A stretch of 39,736 nucleotides of DNA from Prorocentrum cordatum (lineage: Eukaryota; Sar; Dinophyceae; Prorocentrales; Prorocentraceae). The stretch spans positions 2,501 to 42,236 of the forward strand of contig CAUYUJ010008116.1 in assembly GCA_963575745.1 (NCBI GenBank), read 5' to 3'. The notes beneath the pieces are model-generated. The model was not told where the DNA came from, did no database searches, and was given only the letters and a program-made list of their open reading frames with translations. The position numbers and the translations under genes are program-made. Shown in pieces: positions 28,371-39,736 of this stretch (position 1 is the stretch's first letter; every line of letters begins with the position of its first letter).

Positions 28371-29350
28371 GTAGGGGCTTGGGGGGGGCAACGGGGCGGG
28401 GAGGGGCGTGCGAGGGGCCTCGGACAGGGGGCCAAAGTACTCTCGTGAAAGGGCCCGCTAGCATGCACCCGTCCCGCACCAGTCGCGAACACCAGAAACA
28501 TGAAGATAGCGGGGGCGGTGTCTAAACGAGCAGCAGGGTCAAACCATGCGCCCCCGCGATGTTGTCTCATTGCATCGTGTGCCGTTCTAGCTACGAGGAT
28601 TCAGACGCGGCCTTGCTCAGAGAACGCGTCGTCTAGAGTGCGATGGGCCTTGACCTGGGATCAAGAAATCCGGGGCCCCGGCGCGACGTGGCCCCGCGCC
28701 CTCCAGTAGTGGCTGAAGAAGGTGGCACCCTTCAAGATTTAGGCGCGCTGCGCGACTCCTCGGAAATGAGCCATGCAATCCACTGCCAATTCTAAGGATC
28801 ATTCGAGAGCGCGACTTTAATGGCGCATCCCTTCGCGCGAGGACAAGGGCCATGCCAGACGACCGTTCCTGAACGCTAATGCGCGCGCGCCCCAAACCTG
28901 TTCGCTTCGCCCGAGCACGAAGCCGGCCGTCACGAAGCCCGCCCAATCACCAAACTGCAACATGGGCACCGCGACGGTGAAAAACTCGCGCGCAATGGGC
29001 ACCCTCCGAGGAAGATAAAGATCATCTCGCGCCGGACGGCGCGCTCAATTTTCGCCCCCCCCGTCGACGCCACCCCCATGTGGATCTGCATGATTCTCCT
29101 TCAGTATAGCGTCGGGTGCGCTGCAAAACTTTCCAAGACTGCCCCATAGCATCCGAAGAAAGCCAGAACTGGGACCCGGCACGCCCGAAGCGGACCCCAT
29201 ACGGCCTAAGAGAGCTTGTGGAAGGGGCCGAGAGGGGCCGAGAGGGCGCCAAGACGGCACGACCACTCCAAGCATGCTTTTTGAGCATGTTCGCTCCCTC
29301 CCTCGTGTCCTTTTCTAACCACGTGTCCTTATTCCTCCTGCTTCTGTCTT
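28371..29350. other. About 1 kb of unique GC-rich sequence, no gene recognised
   Basis: No repeat structure, no RNA gene and no frame with recognisable domains on either strand was seen. Confidence 0.4.
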
Positions 29351-29354
29351 GCCT

Positions 29355-29600
29355 TGTCCTTCCTGCACGTGCTCCGCAAATTGGCGCGACAGCGCGTGCA
29401 TTCCGTGTCAAGACAGTTTTCTCTCCGTCCGCAGTCATACTTTGTTTATCTCGCACGTGCTCCGCCACCCGGCGTGACAGCGCGTGCATTCAATTTCAAG
29501 TAGTTAAGATTTCTGTCCGTTTTTCGTCATCCATCGTCTTCTTGCACGAATTTCACCAGCTGGCGTGACACCGCGCGCACCCTGTCACAGTCACAACTCA
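29355..29600. repeat. Three diverged tandem units of about 95 bp
   Basis: Each unit has GTCCTTC(C/T)TGCACG, a GCTCCGC-ACC-GGCGTGACA-like segment and GCGCGTGCATTC, starting near 29355, 29450 and 29535. Confidence 0.65.
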
Positions 29601-30084
29601 GCACTCCTCCCCGCCCTTCCCGACCCCATTCCAATCGATATCACTCCTCCCACTCTTCTCCTGGCCTCCCCACTCCACTCCTTCTTCCCATTAGTGGCAC
29701 CCTCAGGGGCAGACTCCCTCAGTGGCCATGAGGCACCCTCAGGTGTAGACTCCCTGGAACCCTCAAGGGTCGAAATCTCTCTCTTGCCAGGCCGCGCCCA
29801 GCAGGGCAGGCCAACGCAACCATGTCCACCAGGGCGAGACCCATCAAGAGGGAGATTCCGACCGTGTGCTTCCCCATTGAAAGGTACGTCCAGGTACTCA
29901 CATGAGAAATCACAGCGCGATTGTACTCGAAGACGGTTGGTCCCCCGCCTTCATGGCGCAACGAAGCCCCGACAAATCAGCAGGGAAATATACCAGTTTC
30001 CCTTTGACAGCGCGATGGCACATCGTGACATTAGCCTGGCGAAGAACCCACCATATGTAGTTTTGAATACCACAATTATGGGTA

Positions 30085-31838
30085 TCGTATTCGGTGTAGC
30101 TCCCTATGGGGCCACGAAGCGTTGCACTGGGAGGGGGAGACGCATGCGAAGTTTGCCATTGGGGCCTTCGGTGGAGCTCCCTATGGGCCACGAAACGTTG
30201 CACGGTGCGGGAGGCGCATGCGGACTTTGCCACTGGGGCCTGCGGTGGAGCTCCCTATGGGCCACGAAACGTTGTGCTGGGTGGAGGAGACGCATGCGGA
30301 CTTTGCCACTGGGGCCTTCGGTGGAGCTCCCCATGGGCCACGAAACGTTGTGCTGGGTGGGGGAAACGCATGTGGACTTTGCCTGTGGGGCCTTCGGTGG
30401 TGCTCTCTATGAGACCACGGGCCGGTGGGGCTCCTTACGGGGCCACGAAACGCTGTGCTGGGTGTGCGGGACGCCTGTGGGCGGTCCCATTGGGATTTTC
30501 GGTGGGGCTCCCTATGGGGCCACGAAGCGCTGTATTGGGTGGTCGGGACGCACGAGGGTGGTCCCACTCGGGCCTTCGGTGGATCCCCATATAGGGCCAC
30601 GAAACGCTGTACTGCGTGGAGGCGACGCCTGCGGGCGGTGCCACTGGGGCCGTCGGTGGGGCTCCCTATGGGGCCACGAAGCGCTGTACTGGGTGTGCGG
30701 GGCGCACGCGGGCGGTTCCATTGGGACCTTCGGTGGAGCTCCCTATGGGGCCACGAAGTGCTGTACTGGGTGTGCGGGACGCACGCGGGCGGTCCGACTG
30801 GGGCCGTCGGTGGAGCCCCCTATGGCGCCACGGAGCGCTGTACTTGGGTGGTTGCGTGACGCATGCAAGCGGTGCCACTGGGGCCGTCGGTGGGGCTCCC
30901 TATGGGGCCACGGAGCGCTGTGCTGGGTGGTGTGTGGCGCATGCGGGCAGTGCCACTGGGGCCGTCTGTAGAGCTCCATATAGGGCCGCGAAACGCTGTA
31001 CTGGGTGGTGCGTGACGCCTGCGGGCGGTGGCGTTGGGGCCTTCGTTGGAGTTCCCTATGGGGCCACGAATCGTTGTATTGAGTGGTGCGTGACGCATGC
31101 GGGCGGTCCCACTGGGGCCGTCGGTGGAGCTCCCTATGGGGCGACGAAGCGCTGTACTGGGTGGTGCGTGGCGCATGCGGGCGGTCCGATTGGGACGTAC
31201 GGTGGAGCTCCCTATGGGGCCACGACGCGCTGTACTGGGTGGTGCGTGACGCATGCGGGCGGTGCCACTGAGGCTTTCGGTGGGGCTCCCTATGGGGCCA
31301 CGAAGCGCTGTACAGTGTGGTGCGTGACGCATGCGGGCGGTGCCACTGAGGCTTTAGGTGGAGCTCCCTATGGGGCCACGAAGCGCTGTACAGAGTGGTG
31401 CGTGACGCACGCGGGCGGTCCCAGTGGGACCTTCGGTGGAGCTCCATATAGGGCCACGAAACGCTGTGCTGGGTGGTTGCGTGACGCATGCGGGCGGTCC
31501 CACTGGGGCCATCGGTGGAGCTCCCCATGGGGCCACGAAGCGCTGTATTGAGTGGTGCGTGACGCATGCGGGCGGTGCCAGTGGGGCCTTCGTTGGCGCT
31601 CCATATAGGGCCACGAAGCGCTGTACTGGGTGGTGCGTGACGCATGCGGGCGGTCCGACTGGGGCCTTCGGTGGAGCTCCCTATGGGGCCACGAAACGCT
31701 GTGCTGGGTAGTGCGGGGCGCATGCGGGCGGTGCTACTGGGGCTTTCGTTGGGGCTCCATATAGGGCCACGAAGCTCTGCACTGGGTGGTGCGGGACGCA
31801 TGCGGGCGGTCCGACTGGGACCTACGGTGGAGCCCCCC
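30085..31838. repeat. 78-bp tandem array, about 22 units, open in phase (26 codons per unit)
   Basis: Unit: GGTGCCACTGGGGCCGTCGG, TGGAGCTCCCTATGGGGCCA, CGAAGCGCTGTACTGGGTGG, then TGCGTGACGCATGCGGGC. Because 78 is a multiple of three, frames stay open for hundreds of codons on both strands. One plus-strand frame repeats GGAPYGATKRCTGWCVTHA; another reads WGRRWSSLWGHEALYWVVRD. Frames shift between early and late units because some copies are 1-2 nt shorter. It could encode a repetitive protein, but there is no start, splice or domain evidence and the open minus strand argues for a satellite. The preceding 29601-30084 is unique with no recognised gene. Confidence 0.85.
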
Positions 31839-32640
31839 CAGGGAACCTTCCTCAGGAAGATCCCAGGATGCTTGTAGACTTCCAAACGATCTTCGTAAAA
31901 CCTTCTTCAGGAAGACTCCAGGATTAATGGAAACATTGTTTTGGAACAAAAAGACCTTCCTAAATCCGCCCTCGGGAAGAATCCAGGATTTCAGGAACCT
32001 TCCAAAACACCTGCCTAAAACCTTCTGGAGGAAGAACCCCGGATTCCTTGGGCCTTCCGGAAAAAAACCTTCCTAGAACCCACCTCACAGAAGCATCCAG
32101 GATTCCTGGAACCTTCCAGAAACAACCTTCCTAACGCTTTCCTCACGAAGAATACCGGATTCTTAGAACCTTCCCAAAGCATTTCCAAAAACCCTCGTCA
32201 CGAAGAATCCAGGACTCCTGGAACCTTTAACACAAAAAAAACCTTTCCAAAATATTCCTGAGGAAGAATTCGCGATTCCTGGAACCTTCCTACAACCTTC
32301 CTTTGGAAGAAACCAGGATTGCAGGAATCTTTTTAACAAAGCTTCTAGACCCCCCCCCCGCGAAAAATCGTAGATTCCTGGAACCTTCCAAACAGCCTTC
32401 CATACCGCCCCCACGAAGAATCCAGGATTCGTGGAACTCAGGATGAATCCAGGATCCCTTGAACATTCCAAAATAACCTTCCTGATACCTTCCTCAGGAG
32501 GGTTCCAGGATTCCTGGGAGCTGCCAACAGACCTCCCTAAAACCCTCCTCAGGGAGTCCAGGATTCCTGGGACCTTCCAAAACACCGTCCTAAAACCTTC
32601 CTGAGGAAGAACCCAGGATTCTTGGAGCCTTCCAACTGAG
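31839..32640. repeat. CCTTCCTCAGGAAGA array, unit about 60 bp
   Basis: Repeated AACCTTCCT, AA-CCTTCCTCAGGAAGA, ATCCAGGATTCCTGGAACC, TTCCAAAACA. The unit centre is close to a palindrome (GGTTCCAGGA-T-TCCTGGAACC). Related arrays lie at 33090-33350 and 35455-36370. Confidence 0.85.
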
Positions 32641-33090
32641 ATCTTCTACGCAAGGATTCCTATTGAAAGCCAATGCAGCAGGATTCCTATTGAGAGCCTT
32701 CACAACATGATTCCTATTGAGAGCCTGTACAACAGGATTCCTACTGAGAGCCTCTACGCAAGGATTCCTATTGAGGGCCTCTACAAAAGGATTCCAATTG
32801 AGAGCCTCTACCAAATATTCTCATTGAAAGCCTCTACATAAGGATCTTATTGGGAGCTTCTACAAAAATGGCTCCTAGTGAACAGCCAATGCAAAATGAT
32901 TCTTGCCGAGTCCCAATGCGCATGGATTCCTTTTGAGAGCCAGTGCTAAAGGATTATTATTGAGAGCCTAGACAAAAGGATTCCTATTGAGAGCTTCTAC
33001 ACAAGGATGCCTATTGAAAGCCATTGCAAAAGGATTCCTATGAAGAGCCTGTGCAGCAGCTTCCTATCGAAAGCATCTACACAAAGAATT
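32641..33090. repeat. 30-bp array (AGGATTCCTATTGAGAGCC)
   Basis: About 14 units of AAGGATTCCTATTGAGAGCC followed by TCTACACA-like sequence sit between two arrays of the 60-bp family. Confidence 0.9.
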
Positions 33091-33360
33091 CATATAAGAC
33101 CTTCCTCAAACCTTGCGCGCGGAGAATCCGAGATTCCTGGAACTTCCCTACAAGTCCGTCCTAACACCTTCTTCTGGAAGACTGCAGCATTCCTGGAACC
33201 GTTTAAGCAAAAACCGTCGTAGAACGTTCCTCAGACCTTCCACCAAACAACTTAACCTTCCTCGGGAAGGTTCCAAGATTCCGGGGACTTTCCAAAAGCC
33301 TTCCCAACATCTGCCGTCCGGAAGGTTCCAGGATTCTTGGAACATTTAAAGAGCAAGACC
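33091..33360. repeat. CCTTCCTCAGGAAGA array, second block
   Basis: Same 60-bp unit as 31839-32640, about four diverged copies. Confidence 0.8.
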
Positions 33361-33404
33361 TTCTTAAAATGATACCATAGAAAAACCCCAATCAGTTTTT
33401 TTTT

Positions 33405-33715
33405 GGGGGGCTATGGGGCTTCAGGGCTTTAGGGCTATGGGGCTATAGGGCTATAGGGCGATGTGGCCATAGGGATATAGGGCTAGAAGCCTTTAGGGCT
33501 ATGGGGCTATAGGGCTACAGGGCTATAGGGCTATAGGGCTACGGGCTATAAGGCTATTCGGGCTATAGGGCTATCGGGCTATATATGGCTATAGGGCTTT
33601 AGGACCATAGGGCTATAGGGCTATTGGGCTATAGGGCTAGAGGGCTATAGGGCTATAGGGTTATAGGGCTATGGGGCTATGGGGCTATGGGGCTATTGGG
33701 CTATTGGGCTATCGG
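33405..33715. repeat. (GGGCTATA)n minisatellite, 8-9-bp unit
   Basis: About 35 copies of GGGCTATA(G) with GGGCTTTA and GGGCTATGG variants. A small second patch lies at 35130-35215. Confidence 0.95.
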
Positions 33716-34052
33716 AGGTGAGGGGGTGAGATCGAAGTGGAACGGCGAGCCCCCCACCGGGAAATCGGTTTCGGTTTCGTGTTCGTGCGTGCCGTGCGTG
33801 CGAGGCGAAGCTGCGTGGGTGGGCGAGAAAAAGTCTCCTGTGGCTGAGGCGCGGCCGGACCCAATGTTTCTCTTCCGGGGCGCGGGGCCCCGCGGTGTCC
33901 CGCCGGCGTCCCGCGTTGTCCTCCTGTTGCTCAGGCGCGGCCGGACCAACTGTTTCTCATCCGGGGCGCGGGGCCCCGCGGTGTCCCGCCGGTGTCCCGC
34001 GGTGTCCCTCGGTGTCCCGCGGTGTCCCGCCGGTGTCCCGCGGTGTCCCGCG
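33716..34052. repeat. Unique stretch, then CGGTGTCCCGC 11-bp repeat
   Basis: 33716-33880 is unique. 33850-34052 holds a duplicated CTGAGGCGCGGCCGGACC / CTCAGGCGCGGCCGGACC segment and then GGTGTCCCGC units. The same GGTGTCCCGATG phrase then punctuates the (GAT)n array. Confidence 0.8.
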
Positions 34053-34080
34053 AGGATGATGATGATGATGATGATGATGA

Positions 34081-34124
<44 letters not shown>

Positions 34125-34860
34125 GATGATGATGATGGTGTCCCGATGAAGATGATGATGATGTTGATGATGGTGTCGATGGTGATGGTAGTGTCCCGAT
34201 GATGAGGATGAAGATGCCCATGATGATTAGCATGATGATGATGACGATGATGGTGTCCCGATGATGATGATGATGATGATGATGATGATAATTCCGATGA
34301 TGTTGGTGATGATGATGTTGATTGAAATGCTGTCCCAGCGATAATGATTTTGATGATGATGATGTTGATGGTGATTATGGTGCCCCGATGATGATACTGA
34401 TGGTGATGGTAATGATGATGATGATGGTGATGGTGTCCCGATGATGATTGTAATGATAATGACGATGTTGATGATGATGTTGTTCATGGTTATGATGGTG
34501 CCCCAATGATGATGATGTTGTTGATGATGATGTCGATGATGATGATGATGCGATGATCATGATGATGATGGTTTCCCGATGATGATGACGATGTTGATGA
34601 TAGTGTTGATGATGAGAACGATGGTCATCATGATGGTGTTCCGATTATGAGAATGATTTTGATGATGTTGATGATGATCACGATGACTGTGTCCCGATGA
34701 TGATGTTGATGATGAAATTATGAAAATGATGATGATGTTGTCCCGATGATGATGGTGACGTTGATGGTGATGTTTTTGATGATGATGACGGTGCCTTCAT
34801 GATGATGACGATGTTGGTTATGATGTTGATGTTGATGGTGTTGATGATGATGATGGCGTT
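34053..34860. repeat. (GAT)n array punctuated by GGTGTCCCGATG
   Basis: GATGATGAT with GTT and GGT variants. Every 60-120 bp a GGTG(T/C)CCCGATG phrase recurs, giving a loose higher-order unit. Confidence 0.95.
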
Positions 34861-35085
34861 GGTTGTGAGAGCGATTGTGATATCGATAGTGAGATCGATA
34901 TTGAGACCGAATATGAGCTCGATTGTGTGATCGATTGTGGGATCGATTGTGGGATCAATTGTGAGATCGATCGAATGAGATAGATCGAGTGATATCGATT
35001 GTGAGATCGATCGAGTGAGATCGATCGAGCGAGACCGATAGTGAGATCGATACTCAGATCGATAGTGAGACCGATCGAGTGATTG
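34861..35085. repeat. GATCGATTGTGA 12-bp tandem repeat
   Basis: Units GATCGATTGTGA / GATCGATAGTGA / GATCGATCGAGTGA follow directly from the (GAT)n array. Confidence 0.9.
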
Positions 35086-35217
35086 GCCCCCTTCCCCGAA
35101 CCTCCTTATCACCCGAAGGGTGGTCGTATAGGTACGGCTATAGGGCTATAGGGTTGTGCTATAGCGATACATGGCAATTGGGCTAATGGGCTATAGGGAT
35201 CTAAGGCTATTGGGCTA

Positions 35218-35405
35218 GGCACCCCCGGGCACTTCTGGGCACCCCGGGCACCTGGGCACCCCTGGGCACCCGGGCACCCCCGGGCACCCGGGCATCCGGC
35301 CCCGGCCACCGAAATCGGCCACGCACCTGGTCACCGGGGCACCCCCGGGAACCCGGCACCCGGGCACCCCGGCACCCGGGCACCCGGCCCCGGCCACCGA
35401 AATCG
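35218..35405. repeat. CGGGCACCCC repeat with a duplicated GGCCCCGGCCACCGAAATCG unit
   Basis: GGGCACC(CC) units of 8-10 bp. The longer phrase GGCCCCGGCCACCGAAATCG occurs at about 35299 and 35386, each followed by GCCRCGCACCT. Confidence 0.9.
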
Positions 35406-35454
35406 GCCGCGCACCTCGCCTCAGCTTTATATCCGCCAGGACCCCTACAGAGGC

Positions 35455-36580
35455 AAGCTCTGATTGGGGAACCTTCCTCAGAAAAGCCCCAGGATTCTTG
35501 GGACCTGTTAGAAAAACCTTCCCAACACCTTCCTCAGGAAGATCCCAGGATTCCTGGAGCCTTCCCAATACCCTTCCTAAAACCCTCCTCAGGAAGAGTC
35601 CAGGCTTCCTGGAACCTTTCAAAACACCTTCCTACAGCCTTCTCCCATGAAGGGCCCAGGATTCCTGGAGTCTTCCGAACGCACGCACATTCCTAAAACC
35701 TTTCCCTTGAAGAACCCATGATTCCTGGAACCTTCCAACAAACCTTCCTCGAACTCTCCGCGGGAAGAGTCCTGGATTCCTGGAACCTTAGAAAAATCCT
35801 GCCTGAACCTTCCTCAGAAAGGTTCCAGGAGCCCCGGGGCCTTCCAACAAACCTTCCTGAAGCCTTCCTCGGGAAGATCCCAGGTTTCGTGGAAGTTTCC
35901 AAAACAACCATCCTAAAACCTTCCTCAGGAAGGTTCCAGAACCTTCCAAACAACTATCCTAAAACCTTCCTCGGGGAGGTTACAGGTCCCTGGAACCTTC
36001 CAGCACATCTTCCTAACACCATCCTCAGGATGGTTCCAATATTCCTGGAACCTTCCCAGGCCAAATCCCAAAACTGCCCTCAGGAAGGTTCCTGGATTCC
36101 TGCAACCTTCCTAACAACTTCCGCAGGAAGGTTCCAGGATCCCTGGAACCTTCCAACCAAAACTATTCCTAAACCCTGCCTCGGGAGGGTCCCAGGATTC
36201 CCGCATACTCGCCCCCCCCCCCGGAAAGGGGGAAAAAAACAACATATAGTAATAATACAAACAAAAACGATCCTAAAACCTTTCTCTAGGAGTTCCCAGT
36301 ATTCCTGGAACCTTCCAAAAACCGTCCTAAACCCATCCTCATGAACTTTGTTTCGAAGGTTTCTGGGCGGCCAAGCCCTCCTGGAACCTTCTTGAGGAAG
36401 GTGTTCGGGTGGATTTGTGGAAGGTTTTGTTGGAAGGTCGGTGGAAGGTGTTTGGAAGGTGTTTGGAAGGTTTGCTGGGCGGTGTTTGGATGTTTGGTTC
36501 TTGTTCTTCCAGGGCTTTTTGTTGAAGGTTGTTTGGAAGGTTGTTTGGAAGATTTTTTGAAGGTGTTTGAGATGCATTGG
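35455..36580. repeat. CCTTCCTCAGGAAG array, third block, ending in GGAAGGTTGTTT repeats
   Basis: About 15 diverged 55-65-bp units to 36355. Then the motif switches strand: 36390-36580 carries GGAAGGTGTTTGGAAGG units, so the two parts are partly inverted with respect to each other. Confidence 0.8.
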
Positions 36581-36589
36581 GCGGCGTCG

Positions 36590-36745
36590 CTCAATCTCTC
36601 TCTCTCTCGCTCGCGCTCGCGCTCGCGCTCGCGCTCGCGCTCGCGCTCGCGCGCTCTCTCTCTCTCTCTCTCTCGCTCTCTCCCGCTCTCTCTCTCTCTA
36701 TTTCTCTTTCTCTCTCTCTCTCTCTCTCTCCTCTCTGCTCTCTTC
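36590..36745. repeat. (CT)n / (CTCGCG)n microsatellite, left end of the giant inverted repeat
   Basis: CTCTCTCT with a CTCGCG block (36608-36654). The same composition in reverse complement occupies 39395 to the window end. Confidence 0.95.
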
Positions 36746-38057
36746 GCTACTGGCTTCTGACGGAGTCTGGGTTAGGTGAGCCTGAGTGTGGGTGAGTCTG
36801 AGTATGGGTACGTCTGTGTGTGCCTGACTCTGAAGAAATGAATCTGAGTGTGAGTGAGCTTGTGTATGAGTGAGTCTGGGTGCGAGTCTGAATCCCAATG
36901 GTGCCCCTGGCAGTGTCTGGCGACTAGGAGGCCCGGGTCGACTCCTCTTTGGGAAGCCAAAATGCTGCCCCTGGCAGCGTTTGGTGACTATGAAGCCCCT
37001 GGTGGACCCCCCCTGGGGCTCCCAAATGATGCCCCTGGCAGCGTTTTGTGACCATGAGGCTCTCAAGAGATACATGTTGGGGACGCCAAACGGCAATTCT
37101 AGCTGAGGCGTCCCACCAAAATCGGCGCGAACGGGCTCGTGAGATCAGCCAGGGTGGCTCCCCCTTGGGGCTCCCAAATGATGCCCCTGGCAGCGTTTTG
37201 TGACCATGAGGCTCTCAAGAGATACATGTTGGGGAGGCCAAACGGCAATTCTAGCTGAGACGTCCCACCAAAATCGGCGCGAACGGGCTCGTGAGATCAG
37301 CCAGGGTGGCTCCCCCTTGGGGCTCCCAAATGATGCCCCTGGCAGCGTTTTGTGACCATGAGGCTCTCAAGAGATACATGTTGGGGAGGCCAAACGGCAA
37401 TTCTAGCTGAGACGTCCCACCAAAATCGGCGCGAACGGGCTCGTGAGATCAGCCAGGGTGGCTCCCCCTTGGGGCTCCCAAATGATGCCCCTGGCAGCGT
37501 TTTGTGACCATGAGGCTCTCAAGAGATACATGTTGGGGAGGCCAAACGGCAATTCTAGCTGAGACGTCCCACCAAAATCGGCGCGAACGGGCTCGTGAGA
37601 TCAGCCAGGGTGGCTCCCCCTTGGGGCTCCCAAATGATGCCCCTGGCAGCGTTTTGTGACCATGAGGCTCTCAAGAGAGACATGTTGGGGAGGCCAAACG
37701 GCAATTTTAGCTGAGGCGTCCCACCAAAATCGGCGCGAACGGGCTCGTGAGATCAGCCAGGGTGGCTCCCCCTTGGGGCTCCCAAATGATGCCCCTGGCA
37801 GCGTTTTGTGACCATGAGGCTCTCAAGAGAGACATGTTGGGGAGGCCAAACGGCAATTCTAGCTGAGACGTCCCACCAAAATCGGCGCGAACGGGCTCGT
37901 GAGATCAGCCAGGGTGGCTCCCCCTTGGGGCTCCCAAATGATGCCCCTGGCAGCGTTTTGTGATCATGAGAGAGTGTGAGTGTGAGTGAATGTGACTGTG
38001 AGTGAGTCTGAGTGAGAGTGAGTCTCATCTTATCTTATCGAGTCCTATCTTATCTTA
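36746..38057. repeat. Left arm of giant inverted repeat: GTGAGTCTGA block and 152-bp satellite
   Basis: 36746-36895 is GTGAGTCTGAGT-like. From about 36897 to 37972 a 152-bp unit repeats: CTCCCAAATGATGCCCCTGG recurs at 37019, 37171, 37323, 37475, 37627, 37779 and 37931, exactly 152 apart. Units contain AAGAGATACATGTTGGGGAG and CAAAATCGGCGCGAACGGGC and are over 95% alike except for the first, diverged one. The block closes with GTGAGTGTGAGTGAATGTGA to 38030. Confidence 0.95.
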
Positions 38058-38290
38058 CCTTTATTACCCTCTATCTTATCTTATCTTGAAATCTCTTATC
38101 TTGTCTTAGCTTATCTTATATCAACTCATCTTATCGCATCATATCTTGTCTTATCTTATTACTCCATAGGCTGTCTTATCTTATCGATTATCCTACCTTG
38201 TCATATATCTTATCTTACCTTATCATATATTGTGCTATCTTATCTTATCTTGTAGTATCTTATCTTGTCTTGTCTTATCTGGTGATTATC
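38030..38290. repeat. (TATCT/CTTAT)n pentanucleotide array at the centre of the inverted repeat
   Basis: CTTATCTTATCTTA with CTTGT variants. A unique, GC-rich piece of about 80 nt (38290-38370) follows before the right arm begins at about 38385. Confidence 0.95.
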
Positions 38291-38384
38291 ATTGGGAGGA
38301 GGGAGGCGCGAGCGGGAGGAAGGAGTCCGCGCGTGGGAGGCGTCAGAGTAATAACAAGAACCCCAATCCTTAGGATATGGGGAA

Positions 38385-39736
<1,352 letters not shown>

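Noticed and set aside
33405-33715. GGGCTATA repeats as a telomere or interstitial telomeric array
   Set aside because: Dinoflagellate telomeres are expected to be TTTAGGG-type. The unit here is different and highly variable.
36897-37972. Regular 152-bp repeats resembling an array with spacers (CRISPR-like)
   Set aside because: The whole 152-bp unit is conserved with no variable spacer, and the setting is eukaryotic. It is a satellite.

Overview
The window looks like nuclear DNA of a dinoflagellate. The protein seen at 8.2-9.3 kb has the architecture of a protein family that is very common in core dinoflagellates: several membrane segments, then a PAS-like domain beginning LLGVFCDA. Its exons have high GC at third codon positions and are separated by very large introns packed with repeats. 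At least one intron has an AG|GA boundary with a direct repeat across the junction. No bacterial operon, ribosome binding site or phage gene is seen. Genus and species cannot be decided from the sequence.

Layout. 0-4.2 kb: a (GTA)n array, then polypurine/polypyrimidine tracts. These surround one convincing first exon (1134-1307), which reads like a mitochondrial presequence and ends at a perfect GTGAGT donor. 4.2-8.0 kb: diverged tandem repeats, one 1.3 kb dispersed element (4968-6290) and a nested inverted-repeat element (7410-7885). 8.0-26.6 kb: one plus-strand gene. It is read here as exons a (about 8040-8215), b (8374-9335), c (12480-12755), possibly d (15502-15680), e (25557-25802), f (25910-26331) and g (26534-26626). 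It encodes a multi-pass membrane protein with a PAS-like domain split between exons b and c. Its introns hold most of the repeats in the middle of the window: a recurring TATCCCCACCAG motif, poly-G/C hairpins, (GTT)n cassettes with 41-bp repeats, GCGACCCACC minisatellites, and an inverted second copy of the 4968-6290 element just upstream of exon e.

26.6-39.7 kb: almost only tandem repeats. Among them are a 78-bp array that keeps an open frame (26 codons per unit), 60-bp and 30-bp arrays, GGGCTATA and (GAT)n arrays, and finally a giant inverted repeat. Its arms contain a 152-bp satellite flanked by (CT)n/(GA)n and a (TATCT)n centre. It runs off the window end.

The observation most worth following is the 3.1 kb intron between exons b and c. 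It is bounded by a 6-bp direct repeat (AAGGAG) and, directly inside it, a 17-bp imperfect terminal inverted repeat (15/17). This is the signature expected of an intron created by insertion of a DNA transposon-like introner element. All splice models here are read by eye and none has transcript support.
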